Assembly (NCBI GenBank): GCA_038317345.1
Contig: JBBQBH010000005.1
Coordinates: 1 to 64,000 of the forward strand
Source of the DNA: Mayfieldus sp038317345
GTDB taxonomy: Bacteria; Actinomycetota; Thermoleophilia; Solirubrobacterales; 70-9
Direction: 5' to 3'
Length of the DNA stretch: 64,000 nt
Below the pieces are notes generated by a model that did no database searches, was not told the DNA's origin, and was given only the letters and a program-made list of their open reading frames with translations. Both the position numbers and the translations under genes were made by a program. Shown in pieces: positions 15,317-22,770 of this stretch (position 1 is the first letter of the stretch; each line of letters opens with the position of its first letter).

Positions 15317-16851
15317 GCGGGAAGCGGGCGCTCGTCTTCATTGGCTTCATGGGCGCCGGCAAGACGACGGCGCTCGCCGCCGCCCGCGAGGCGGGACTGG
15401 AGACGACCGAGGTCGACGAGCTGATCGAGCGCGAGCTCGGGACCACGATTGGCGAGTTCTTCGATCGCGAGGGAGAGCAGGAGTTCCGCCGCCGCGAAGC
15501 CGAGGTCGTTGTGCCGCTGCTGGAGCGTGCAGATGGAGGCGCGATTGCGCTGGGCGGCGGCAGCGTGCTCGCCGAGGGTGTGCCGGAGGCGCTGCGCCGG
15601 CACCTTGTCGTCTGGCTCCAGGTCGGCGTCGAGGAGGCTTGGCGACGGGTGCAGGGATCGGACCGGCCGCTGGCCCGCGACAAGAATGCGTTCGAGGCGC
15701 TGATGCCCGCACGCGAGCGGCTCTACGAGCAGCTCGCCGATGCGATGCTGCCGGCGAGCGACCCGGGTCAGGTGGGGCGCGCGATGCCGGCCCTGCTCGG
15801 GCTGCTGCGCGAACTGCCCGCCGGCACCCGGATGGTCTGGGCTTCGAGCGCTTCCGGCGAGTACCCGATCTTTGTCGGAGACGCGCTGTTGGGAAGCGAC
15901 TACTGGCCGCTCGAGGGCCGGCGCTTCTGTGTCACCGACGCCACGGTCGCCAAGCTCTATGCGGGCGCGCTCGAGCCGCTGGCCGGCCAGGTCGCGGTCG
16001 AGCCCGGCGAGCAGGCCAAGACGCTGCCCGAGGCAGAGAGGGTGCTGCGCGAGCTGGCGCAACTCGGGATGACACGCTCCGACCATCTGGTCGCTCTCGG
16101 TGGAGGCGTGGTCGGCGACCTTGCCGGGTTCTGCGCGGCGACCTACCAGCGCGGCGTTCCCGTCGTGCAGGTCCCGACCACTCTGGTCGCACAGGTGGAC
16201 TCTGCGATCGGCGGTAAGACCGGGGTGGACCTGCCGGAGGCAAAGAACTACGTCGGTGCCTACCACCTGCCTGCGGCCGTCCTTGCCGACACCCAAACGC
16301 TCTCGACGCTGCCCACCACCGAGCTTGCCGCGGGCTGGAGCGAGGTGATCAAGACCGGTCTTCTGGCCGATGGGCAGCTCTGGGAGCACGTGCGCGCAAT
16401 CGATGGACCAGGTGCATCTGATCTGACCGACGTCGTCTTCGACTGCGCTCGCTTCAAAGCCGAGGTCGTGGCCGCCGACGAACGCGACTCCGGCCGCCGC
16501 GCGATCCTCAACCTCGGTCACACGGTGGGGCACGCGATCGAGGCGGCGACGAGCTACGGCCGCTATCGCCACGGCGAGGCGGTGGGGCTCGGGCTGCTGG
16601 CCGCCCTGAGGCTCTCCGACGCCGACGAGCTGCGTGCGCAGGTTCGAGCGATGCTCGAGCAAGCCGGCCTGCCGACCCGGATTGACGGCGACGTTGACCC
16701 AGACGCGATCCTGGAAGCCCTTGGCCGCGACAAGAAGCGCGACTCCGGCGGGCTTCGCTTCGTACTTCTGTCGGCGCCTGGCGAGCCACGCGAGGGCGAG
16801 CGCGTCGAGCCGGATAGGGTCAGCGACGCGATTGTGGAGCTGATCGGTTGA
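15304..16851 (+). CDS. aroKB: Bifunctional shikimate kinase / 3-dehydroquinate synthase fusion
   Basis: The 515-residue protein joins two shikimate-pathway enzymes. Residues 1-165 are shikimate kinase, with P-loop GFMGAGKTTA, substrate Arg/Asp region in EVDELIE and GGGSVL, and lid RPLARDKN. Residues 180-515 are 3-dehydroquinate synthase: GEQAKTLPEAERVL, GGGVVGDLAGFCAATYQRG, PTTLVAQVDSAIGGKTGVD, and zinc ligands in LNLGHTVGHAIE and HGEAVGLG. In M. tuberculosis these are separate adjacent genes, so a gene fusion in place is implied. GTG 15304 overlaps aroC by 13 bases. A TTG at 15313, overlapping the aroC TGA as TTGA, is an equally plausible start. Confidence 0.95.
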   Translation: MARLSGKRALVFIGFMGAGKTTALAAAREAGLETTEVDELIERELGTTIGEFFDREGEQEFRRREAEVVVPLLERADGGAIALGGGSVLAEGVPEALRRHLVVWLQVGVEEAWRRVQGSDRPLARDKNAFEALMPARERLYEQLADAMLPASDPGQVGRAMPALLGLLRELPAGTRMVWASSASGEYPIFVGDALLGSDYWPLEGRRFCVTDATVAKLYAGALEPLAGQVAVEPGEQAKTLPEAERVLRELAQLGMTRSDHLVALGGGVVGDLAGFCAATYQRGVPVVQVPTTLVAQVDSAIGGKTGVDLPEAKNYVGAYHLPAAVLADTQTLSTLPTTELAAGWSEVIKTGLLADGQLWEHVRAIDGPGASDLTDVVFDCARFKAEVVAADERDSGRRAILNLGHTVGHAIEAATSYGRYRHGEAVGLGLLAALRLSDADELRAQVRAMLEQAGLPTRIDGDVDPDAILEALGRDKKRDSGGLRFVLLSAPGEPREGERVEPDRVSDAIVELIG

Positions 16852-17297
16852 GCGCGCGCAACAGGGTCGAAGTGATGCACGGCGTCAACTTCGATGTGCT
16901 CGAGCGGCGCGATCCGGGGATCTACGGTGGGCTGGCGTTGATCGAGCTGGAGAATCGGATCAAGCACGGGGCCCGCGAGCTCGACCTGGAGGCGCGGTTC
17001 TTTCAGAGCAACAGCGAGGGCGAGTTCGTCGAGCACCTGCATCGGCTGCCTGAAATCGCCGACGCGGTCGTGATCAACGCCGGTGCATGGACCCACTACA
17101 GCCGCGCGATCGGCGACGCGCTGGAGCTCGCTCGGGTGCCGGCGGTCGAGGTTCACATCTCCGAGATCCATTCCCGCGAGGATTGGCGCCGAGTTTCGGT
17201 CTTCGAGGGGATGGTGATCGCGCAGATCTCCGGCAAGGGCCCTGATGGCTACCACGAGGCACTCGAGGTCCTCGCCCGTGAGTTGAAAGTCCGATGA
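16848..17297 (+). CDS. aroQ: Type II 3-dehydroquinate dehydratase, divergent
   Basis: The 149-residue protein matches the dodecameric type II dehydroquinase, which dehydrates 3-dehydroquinate. It keeps the Asn and the catalytic Tyr/Arg region (GVNFDVLERRDPGIYGG) and INAGAWTHYSRAIGDAL, but deviates from the usual GPNLN (here GVNFD) and from SNIHARE (here SEIHSRE). It starts at TTG overlapping the aroKB stop as TTGA; an ATG nine codons in is an alternative. The operon position between aroKB and pepQ is the standard actinobacterial one, which supports the function despite the divergence. Confidence 0.88.
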   Translation: MSARNRVEVMHGVNFDVLERRDPGIYGGLALIELENRIKHGARELDLEARFFQSNSEGEFVEHLHRLPEIADAVVINAGAWTHYSRAIGDALELARVPAVEVHISEIHSREDWRRVSVFEGMVIAQISGKGPDGYHEALEVLARELKVR

Positions 17298-18355
17298 GCG
17301 TCGAGCGGGCGGACCGCCTGGCGAAGCTGGTATCCGAGGAGGGGCTGGAGCGGCTGCTGGTCACCAATCTGGTCAACGTTCGCTACCTGACCGGGTTCAC
17401 CGGCAGCAACGGCGCCTGTATCTGCGGCCCCGGGGACCGCGCCTTTCTGACCGACTTTCGCTACATCGAGCGGGCGGCCTCGGAGATCGGCGGATGGGAG
17501 CTGGTCGCGGTGAGCGTCGCCTGGACCACCGGACTCGCCGAGCGCCTATCCGGTCGCTGTGGCTTCGAGGACCAGCACGTCAGCGTCAGGGAGCTGCGCG
17601 AGCTCACCGAGCACGCTCCCGAAGGGGCGGAGCTGATACCTGCCGGAGGGATTCCCGAGCAGCTGCGTCGTGTGAAGGACCCCGACGAGCGCAACGCGAT
17701 CGCCGAGGCCGCGAAGCTGGCCGACGGGGTCTACGAATGGACTCTCGAGCAGGGCCTGGCCGGCAGGACGGAGATCGAGGTGGCCCGCGCCGCGGTGGCG
17801 CGGATGCGGGAGCTGGGGGCCGAGCCGTCCTTTCCCCCGATCGTCGCGGCCGGGTCGAACGGCGCCATGCCGCACGCCGAGGCGGGCGAGCGGGAGATCA
17901 AGACCGGCGACATGGTGGTCTTCGACATGGGGGCCGAGCTCGACGGGTACTGCTCCGATTGCACCCGGACCTTCGCGGTCGGAAAGCCCTCCGCCAGCGC
18001 GCAGGAGGTCTACGAGCTCGTCCTCGAGGCACAGACCAAGGCGCTTGACGCGATCGCGGCGGGAAAGACCGGAAAGGAGGTGGACGCGGTTGCCCGCGAG
18101 CTGATCGCCAATGCCGGCCACGGCGACCACTTCGGCCACGGGCTTGGCCATGGTGTCGGGCTCGAGGTCCACGAGGCCCCGCGCCTCTCTCAGCGCTCCG
18201 AGGACACCCTGGAGACCGGCGAGGTGGTCACCGTGGAGCCGGGGATTTACATGCCCGCGCAGTTCGGGGTACGGATCGAGGACCTGGTCGTGGTCACCGG
18301 CAAGGGCCACGAGAACCTGAGCAGCCTGCCGAAGGAGCTTCGCAGCGTCGAGTAA
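17294..18355 (+). CDS. pepQ: Xaa-Pro dipeptidase/aminopeptidase, M24 family
   Basis: The 353-residue M24B metallopeptidase removes N-terminal residues next to proline. The N-terminal creatinase-like domain (LLVTNLVNVRYLTGFTGSNG) is followed by the pita-bread domain with metal ligands in FDMGAELDGYCSDCTRTF, HGLGHGVGLEVHE, TVEPGIY and GVRIEDLVVV. Length is normal. The ATG overlaps aroQ by 4 bases. Its place upstream of efp matches Rv2535c-efp-nusB of M. tuberculosis, apart from three inserted genes. Confidence 0.94.
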   Translation: MSVERADRLAKLVSEEGLERLLVTNLVNVRYLTGFTGSNGACICGPGDRAFLTDFRYIERAASEIGGWELVAVSVAWTTGLAERLSGRCGFEDQHVSVRELRELTEHAPEGAELIPAGGIPEQLRRVKDPDERNAIAEAAKLADGVYEWTLEQGLAGRTEIEVARAAVARMRELGAEPSFPPIVAAGSNGAMPHAEAGEREIKTGDMVVFDMGAELDGYCSDCTRTFAVGKPSASAQEVYELVLEAQTKALDAIAAGKTGKEVDAVARELIANAGHGDHFGHGLGHGVGLEVHEAPRLSQRSEDTLETGEVVTVEPGIYMPAQFGVRIEDLVVVTGKGHENLSSLPKELRSVE

Positions 18356-18377
18356 GCCAAGGCGCGAAGCTGTCGCG

Positions 18378-19244
18378 GTGAGCGACGGGCGCCGAATCGC
18401 ACCGCTCTCGGTCGGCCTCGTGCTGCTGGCGATCGTCTCGATCCAGTGCGGGGCCGCGATCGCGATTTCGATCTTCGACCGGGTTGGGTTCGCGGGAGCC
18501 GTGCTGCTGCGCAACCTGCTTGCGGTCCCGGTGCTGGCTGCCATCTGGCCGCCGTCGCTGCGTGGTCGCGCCCGCTCGGAGCTCTGGCTGGTTGCCGCCT
18601 TCGGGGTGGCCCTCGGGGTGATGAACCTGGCGATCTACGCGGCGATCGACCGCATCCCGCTGGGTGTCGCGGTGACGGTCGAGTTCCTGGGGCCGCTGGG
18701 GGTTGCCGTGTTCAAGGGTCGCGGGCCGCTGGCACTTTTGTGGGCAGCCCTGGCGGCGTGCGGGGTGGCCGCGCTCGCCGGTCCGTTCGGCGGCTCCGCC
18801 GACCTGCTGGGGATCGCATTCGCAGCCGTCGCCGCGCTGGGCTGGGCCTCCTACATCCTGCTCGCCGGACGGGTGGGGCGCGTCTTCGCGGGCGCCTCGG
18901 GGCTGACGATCGGAGTGACGATCGCGGCGCTGATCCAGCTCCCGGCGGGCCTCGCCGCCGGAGGTTCTGAGCTGGTCGCACCGGCGGTGCTTGGCGCCGG
19001 CGCGGCGGCGGCCGTATTGAGCACCGTTGTTCCCTACGCGTCCGAGATCGAGGCGCTGCGGCGAATCCCCCCGGCGCCGTTCGGGGTTCTGATGAGCCTC
19101 GAGCCTGCCGTCGCTGCGCTGGTTGGCCTGATCGCCCTCGACCAGGGACTCGGCGCCGGCGAAATCGCGGGTATCGCGCTCGTCGTCATCGCCAGCATCG
19201 GCGCGATCGGCACCGCTCGCCTGCCGGCGCCGGTTGTCGATTGA
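18378..19244 (+). CDS. EamA/RhtA-type drug/metabolite transporter
   Basis: The 288-residue integral membrane protein has about ten hydrophobic segments and two EamA repeats. The second contains VLSTVVPYASEIEALRRIPPAPFG and LMSLEPAVAALVGL, typical of the RhtA group that exports threonine, homoserine and other small metabolites. The substrate is not predictable. It lies 22 bases after pepQ on the same strand and may be cotranscribed, but it is not part of the conserved aro-efp gene order. Confidence 0.85.
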   Translation: MSDGRRIAPLSVGLVLLAIVSIQCGAAIAISIFDRVGFAGAVLLRNLLAVPVLAAIWPPSLRGRARSELWLVAAFGVALGVMNLAIYAAIDRIPLGVAVTVEFLGPLGVAVFKGRGPLALLWAALAACGVAALAGPFGGSADLLGIAFAAVAALGWASYILLAGRVGRVFAGASGLTIGVTIAALIQLPAGLAAGGSELVAPAVLGAGAAAAVLSTVVPYASEIEALRRIPPAPFGVLMSLEPAVAALVGLIALDQGLGAGEIAGIALVVIASIGAIGTARLPAPVVD

Positions 19245-19325
19245 GGGTCGAACGCTGAACCGTGGGCGGCCGCGCCTCGTACTCCCGGCAAGGAGGAGAC
19301 AACCCACTTCTCGCAAGGAGGCGAT

Positions 19326-19478
19326 GTGAAGACAAGACGACTGTTGCGGTTGATCCCGGTGCTCGCTGCAGCCGTGGCGCTGGCGCTGTCGGCGCCGGGC
19401 GCTGTGGCGAAGCACAAGCATCATCACCACCATCACCATCACAACGGCCAGAGCAGCATTCCGGGCTACACGTACTAG
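19326..19478 (+). CDS. Secreted histidine-rich 50-residue peptide
   Basis: A 50-residue product starts at GTG with a strong Shine-Dalgarno (AAGGAG, 19315-19320). It has a classic Sec signal peptide: KTRRLLRL n-region, a hydrophobic core with AAAVALALSA, and a PGAVA cleavage site. The predicted mature peptide of about 22 residues starts KHK, continues with eight consecutive His residues, and ends NGQSSIPGYTY. Poly-His mature peptides can bind Zn, Ni or Cu; a periplasmic or cell-wall metal-buffer role is inference. The codons for the His run alternate CAT and CAC, which suggests selection on the protein rather than a DNA repeat. It lies between the EamA gene and a convergent ltrA gene. Confidence 0.75.
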   Translation: MKTRRLLRLIPVLAAAVALALSAPGAVAKHKHHHHHHHHNGQSSIPGYTY

Positions 19479-19492
19479 CTCGGCCTTCGAGG

Positions 19493-20698
19493 CTAGGCGG
19501 GCGGCGGCTCAGGCGAGAGCTCGTGGCGCAGCCGGCTGCGCCCCTCGCCGTAGCTGATCGTCTCGTAGACGATCATCGCGCAGAGAAGGGCGTCCACCAG
19601 TCCGAGGATCACGAGCGGCGACACCTCGCGCGCGAGCGGGACGAGCGCAAACAGCAGCAAGGCGAGCAGCAGCCGCTGGCGGTTGATCGTGTGGACGTGG
19701 CGGAAGCGGAACGCGACGTGGCCGAGGAGGTAGAGGGCAGTACCACCGAGGAGCGCCACGGCGGGGACGGTCTCGAGCGGGTCATCCACGTGGAGAAGCG
19801 TCTTCTTCAGCCCCAGAGCGACCAGCACGATGCCGGCCACCATCAGAAAGTGCAGGTAGGAATAGGAGTCGCGTGCCATCTCGTTCTGCTCTCGGCCGAC
19901 CGGTGCCGCGACGAGGCGCCTCGCAGCGACCAGGGCCACGACGTCGAAATAGATCCACCACAGGGCCGCGGCGAGCGCGATCCCCAGCACCGCTGCGACG
20001 GCGATGCCCACTGTGAGGCTGGTGTGGGCACCAGTTCCGATCGCGACGATCGACTCACCGAGGGCGATGATGATGATCAGCCCGTGACGCTCTGCGAAGT
20101 GACCTGGGACGAGCTTCCAACCCTCTGAACCGAACAGATACGGGCCTCCCATGTCGAGCACCAGCGCCAGCACCCACAGCGCTGCCAGACCGGTGCCGCC
20201 GATCAACGCCCCGCCGATAAGCAGCGCGGCGCCGATTGCGGTGCTGACCGCGAGGCCGGTCACTGACTGGCGAAGGTCTGGGTCTTCTTGACTCGCGATC
20301 ACGAACAGCGTGATCTGGCCTGCCCGCACCACGCCGTAGGCGACCGCGAAGGTGAGCGCGAGATCGCCGAAGGCCTCTCGCACGGTGAGCGAAACGACCA
20401 GCAGCGCCGCCATGGCGGCGAAGATCGCGATCCGAACCTCGTCGTCCTCTGGATCGACGACGCTGGTCAGCCAGGCGTAGCCGACCCACGCCCACCAGAG
20501 AAGCGCGAGCACCAGCAGGCCCTGGGCCAGCCCTTCCCAGGTCGGGTGCTGGGACATCAACGCCGTGCACTGGGTGATCGCAAGGACGAAGACGAGGTCG
20601 AAGAACAGCTCCAGCGGAGAGACCCGCGCGTCCTCGCGTAGCGCGGTTCTGAGGCGGTGAGCGCGCGTGCCGGTCGCCGTGGCCATCACGGCCGTCAT
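19493..20698 (-). CDS. Low temperature requirement protein A (LtrA) family membrane protein
   Basis: About 401 residues with roughly twelve hydrophobic segments match the LtrA family. The N-terminal hallmark is VSPLELFFDLVFVLAITQ, followed by WWAWVGYAWLTS with VDPEDDEVR and later ERHGLIIIIALGESIVAIG. LtrA was named for a Listeria low-temperature phenotype; its biochemical role is unknown. ATG 20698 is used, and ATG 20686 (MATATG) is equally good. A longer frame reaches 20776 but would overlap the efp start. It is divergent from efp and convergent with the His-rich peptide gene. Confidence 0.85.
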   Translation of the reverse strand: MTAVMATATGTRAHRLRTALREDARVSPLELFFDLVFVLAITQCTALMSQHPTWEGLAQGLLVLALLWWAWVGYAWLTSVVDPEDDEVRIAIFAAMAALLVVSLTVREAFGDLALTFAVAYGVVRAGQITLFVIASQEDPDLRQSVTGLAVSTAIGAALLIGGALIGGTGLAALWVLALVLDMGGPYLFGSEGWKLVPGHFAERHGLIIIIALGESIVAIGTGAHTSLTVGIAVAAVLGIALAAALWWIYFDVVALVAARRLVAAPVGREQNEMARDSYSYLHFLMVAGIVLVALGLKKTLLHVDDPLETVPAVALLGGTALYLLGHVAFRFRHVHTINRQRLLLALLLFALVPLAREVSPLVILGLVDALLCAMIVYETISYGEGRSRLRHELSPEPPPA

Positions 20699-20749
20699 CC
20701 TCGCAAGTCGCTCCGCTGGCCGACTGAGGGGCCGCCGGGCAGCGGTCGC

Positions 20750-20755
20750 TACCCT
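20750..20755 (+). promoter_or_regulatory. -10 element of efp
   Basis: TACCCT ends 8 bases before the efp GTG at 20764, consistent with a nearly leaderless mRNA. Confidence 0.45.
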
Positions 20756-20763
20756 GATCGGCC

Positions 20764-21324
20764 GTGATCTCCACAAACCAGTTCAAGAACGGCTCCCATA
20801 TCGAGATCGATGGGTCCGTCTACCGGATCCTCGAGTTCCAGCACGTGAAGCCCGGCAAGGGCGGCGCCTTCGTGCGCACCAAGGTGCGCAGGATCGACGA
20901 CGGAAGCGTGATCGACAAGACCTTCCGGGCCGGGGAGAAGTTCCGCCCCGTGCGTACCGAGAGCCGCAAGATGCAGTACCTGTACGACTCCGGCGACGCG
21001 GCGGTCTTCATGGACACCCGCGACTACGAGCAGCTCGAGCTGCCCCGCGCGCTGGCCGCCGACGCGATGCCCTGGATGCGGCCCAACGACGAGGTCGACG
21101 TGCTCTTCGTCGACGAGCGTCCCACAGAAGTCCAGGTTGCAAGCGCCGTCGAGATGAAGGTCACGAACACCGACCCCGGCGTCAAGGGCGACACCGCCTC
21201 GGGCGGCGGCAACAAGCCCGCCACGCTGGAGTCCGGCGTCGTCGTGCAGGTGCCGCTGTTCGTCGAGGAGGGCGACACCTTGCGTGTCGACACCCGCAGC
21301 GGCGAGTACGTCTCGCGCGCGTAG
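20764..21324 (+). CDS. efp: Translation elongation factor P
   Basis: The 186-residue EF-P rescues ribosomes stalled on polyproline. The KOW-like N-terminal domain carries the tip loop VKPGKGGAF with a Lys at the position modified in other bacteria. OB domains follow, with DYEQLELPRA and the C-terminal signature around VKGDTASGGGNKPATLESG. No epmA or epmB modification genes are in the window. GTG start with TACCCT 8 bases upstream. nusB follows 9 bases after the stop, the standard actinobacterial pair. Confidence 0.96.
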   Translation: MISTNQFKNGSHIEIDGSVYRILEFQHVKPGKGGAFVRTKVRRIDDGSVIDKTFRAGEKFRPVRTESRKMQYLYDSGDAAVFMDTRDYEQLELPRALAADAMPWMRPNDEVDVLFVDERPTEVQVASAVEMKVTNTDPGVKGDTASGGGNKPATLESGVVVQVPLFVEEGDTLRVDTRSGEYVSRA

Positions 21325-21327
21325 GCT
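21322..21327 (+). promoter_or_regulatory. -10 element of nusB built on the efp stop codon
   Basis: TAGGCT begins with the TAG stop codon of efp and ends 6 bases before the nusB ATG at 21334. nusB could thus have its own leaderless transcript as well as read-through from efp. Confidence 0.45.
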
Positions 21328-21333
21328 TCCAGC

Positions 21334-21741
21334 ATGCGCCGCTCCGATCAGCGCCGTGACGCCGTCTTTGCCTGCTACCAGCGGGACGTCACCGGGCACC
21401 CGCTCGCCGAGCTGATCCCCGACGACGCGAAGCCGTTCACCCGCGAGCTGGCCGAGGGGGTGGAGGAGCACCGCGAAGAGCTCGACGAGGCGATCGCCCG
21501 CCACGCGACCGGGTGGTCGCTGGAGCGGATCGCGCCGCTGGACCGCAACGTCATGCGGATGGCCCTCTACGAGATCGCCTACCGCGACGACGTGCCGACC
21601 GAGGTCGCGATCGACGAGGCGATCGAGTTGGCGAAGGAATACTGCGGGGCCGACGCACCGGGCTTCGTCAACGGCGTGCTCGGGGCCGCCGTGCGTGAGC
21701 GCGAGGCAGTCGGAAAACAGGAAGCGGCCGAGTCCTCTTGA
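21334..21741 (+). CDS. nusB: Transcription antitermination factor NusB
   Basis: The 135-residue all-helical protein binds boxA RNA with NusE (S10) during rRNA antitermination. Family features are the basic N-terminus (RRSDQRRDAVFACYQRDV), LERIAPLDRNVMRMALYEI, and DVPTEVAIDEAIELAKEYC ending in FVNGVLGA. Length is normal. It overlaps the next small gene by 4 bases through TTGA. Confidence 0.95.
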   Translation: MRRSDQRRDAVFACYQRDVTGHPLAELIPDDAKPFTRELAEGVEEHREELDEAIARHATGWSLERIAPLDRNVMRMALYEIAYRDDVPTEVAIDEAIELAKEYCGADAPGFVNGVLGAAVREREAVGKQEAAESS

Positions 21742-21911
21742 GCCGGCTCGAGGAAATATCCGCGCGCCTCGAGCAGATCACTGCCGAGCTATCGGACCCG
21801 GAGATCGACGACGAGCGGGCCGGTGAGCTGAGCAAGGAGGCGGCCGCGCTGGCTGCAGAGGCGTCGGAGGAGGTCAACCGGGCGCTGCGCGACGCGTCCT
21901 CCGATGAGTGA
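21738..21911 (+). CDS. XseB-like small subunit of exodeoxyribonuclease VII (tentative)
   Basis: The 57-residue, strongly helical and acidic protein starts at TTG overlapping the nusB TGA. Two heptad-like segments (RLEEISARLEQITAEL and ELSKEAAALAAEASEEV) match the shape of XseB, the small coiled-coil subunit of exonuclease VII, which degrades single-stranded DNA. Position immediately upstream of an ispA-type prenyl synthase and dxs is the classic xseB location. No xseA is in the window, and sequence similarity is weak, so the call rests largely on context and size. Confidence 0.6.
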   Translation: MSRLEEISARLEQITAELSDPEIDDERAGELSKEAAALAAEASEEVNRALRDASSDE

Positions 21912-22770
21912 CTACCCCGAGGACCTGCGCGCGCTGGTCGATGCCCACCTAGAGGGCCTGCGCTTCTCGGCAACCGCCTCGACCGCCGGCCTCGAGGAGG
22001 CGATGCGGTACTCGCTGCTGGCCGGCGGCAAGCGGATCCGGCCAGTGCTTGCCCTGGCGGCGGCGCGCAGCCTCGGCGCCGACCCCGAGGCCTATCTCGC
22101 CGCCGCCTCGGCGATCGAGCTGATCCACACCTATTCGCTGATCCACGACGACTTGCCGGCGATGGACGACGACGAACTGCGCCGCGGGCGGCCCACCTCG
22201 CATGTCAAGTACGGCGAGGACGTCGCGATCCTCGCCGGCGATGGTCTGTTCGCCGAGGCGGTACGGCTGTTCTGCGAGCAACCTGGCTCGCCCGATCGGG
22301 TCCTTTCCGCGCTCGGCGAGCTGACCGCGGCGACCGGCGTCCGGGGCATGGTCGGGGGCCAGTACGTCGACGTCACCCAGTCCGAGCTCGACGCCGACGC
22401 CCTGCGTGCGCTGCACGGCCTCAAGACGGGGCGCCTGATCGGTGCCAGTGTCGGCGTCGTATTGATCCTGGAGGGAGCAAACGAACCTGAGACAATTCGA
22501 TATCGCCAATTTGCGGACGAGCTCGGCGTCCTCTTTCAGATCGTCGACGACATTCTCGATGTGACCGGAAGCGACGAGGAGCTCGGCAAACCACATGGCT
22601 CCGACGAGCGGCATGGAAAGGTCACCTACGTCAGTCTCTTCGGCCTCGAGAGAGCACGCGAGCTGGCGACCGAATCGCACGGCAAGGCACGCGAGGCGCT
22701 CGCCGAAGCCGCGCCCGGCAGCGACGACCTCGAGCTGATCACCGACTTCATCTACACCCGCCACGCATGA
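21904..22770 (+). CDS. Polyprenyl diphosphate synthase (IspA-type)
   Basis: The 288-residue enzyme elongates allylic diphosphates with IPP. The first Asp-rich motif is HDDLPAMDDDELRRG around residues 80-94, with GGKRIRP upstream. The second is FQIVDDILDVTG. GMVGGQYVDV and LHGLKTGRLI lie between. The FARM with extra residues resembles bacterial farnesyl/geranylgeranyl synthases, but product length cannot be read with certainty. Its ATG overlaps the xseB-like gene by 8 bases. Its stop overlaps dxs as ATGA, so the pair provides isoprenoid precursors and their elongation. Confidence 0.92.
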   Translation: MSDYPEDLRALVDAHLEGLRFSATASTAGLEEAMRYSLLAGGKRIRPVLALAAARSLGADPEAYLAAASAIELIHTYSLIHDDLPAMDDDELRRGRPTSHVKYGEDVAILAGDGLFAEAVRLFCEQPGSPDRVLSALGELTAATGVRGMVGGQYVDVTQSELDADALRALHGLKTGRLIGASVGVVLILEGANEPETIRYRQFADELGVLFQIVDDILDVTGSDEELGKPHGSDERHGKVTYVSLFGLERARELATESHGKAREALAEAAPGSDDLELITDFIYTRHA

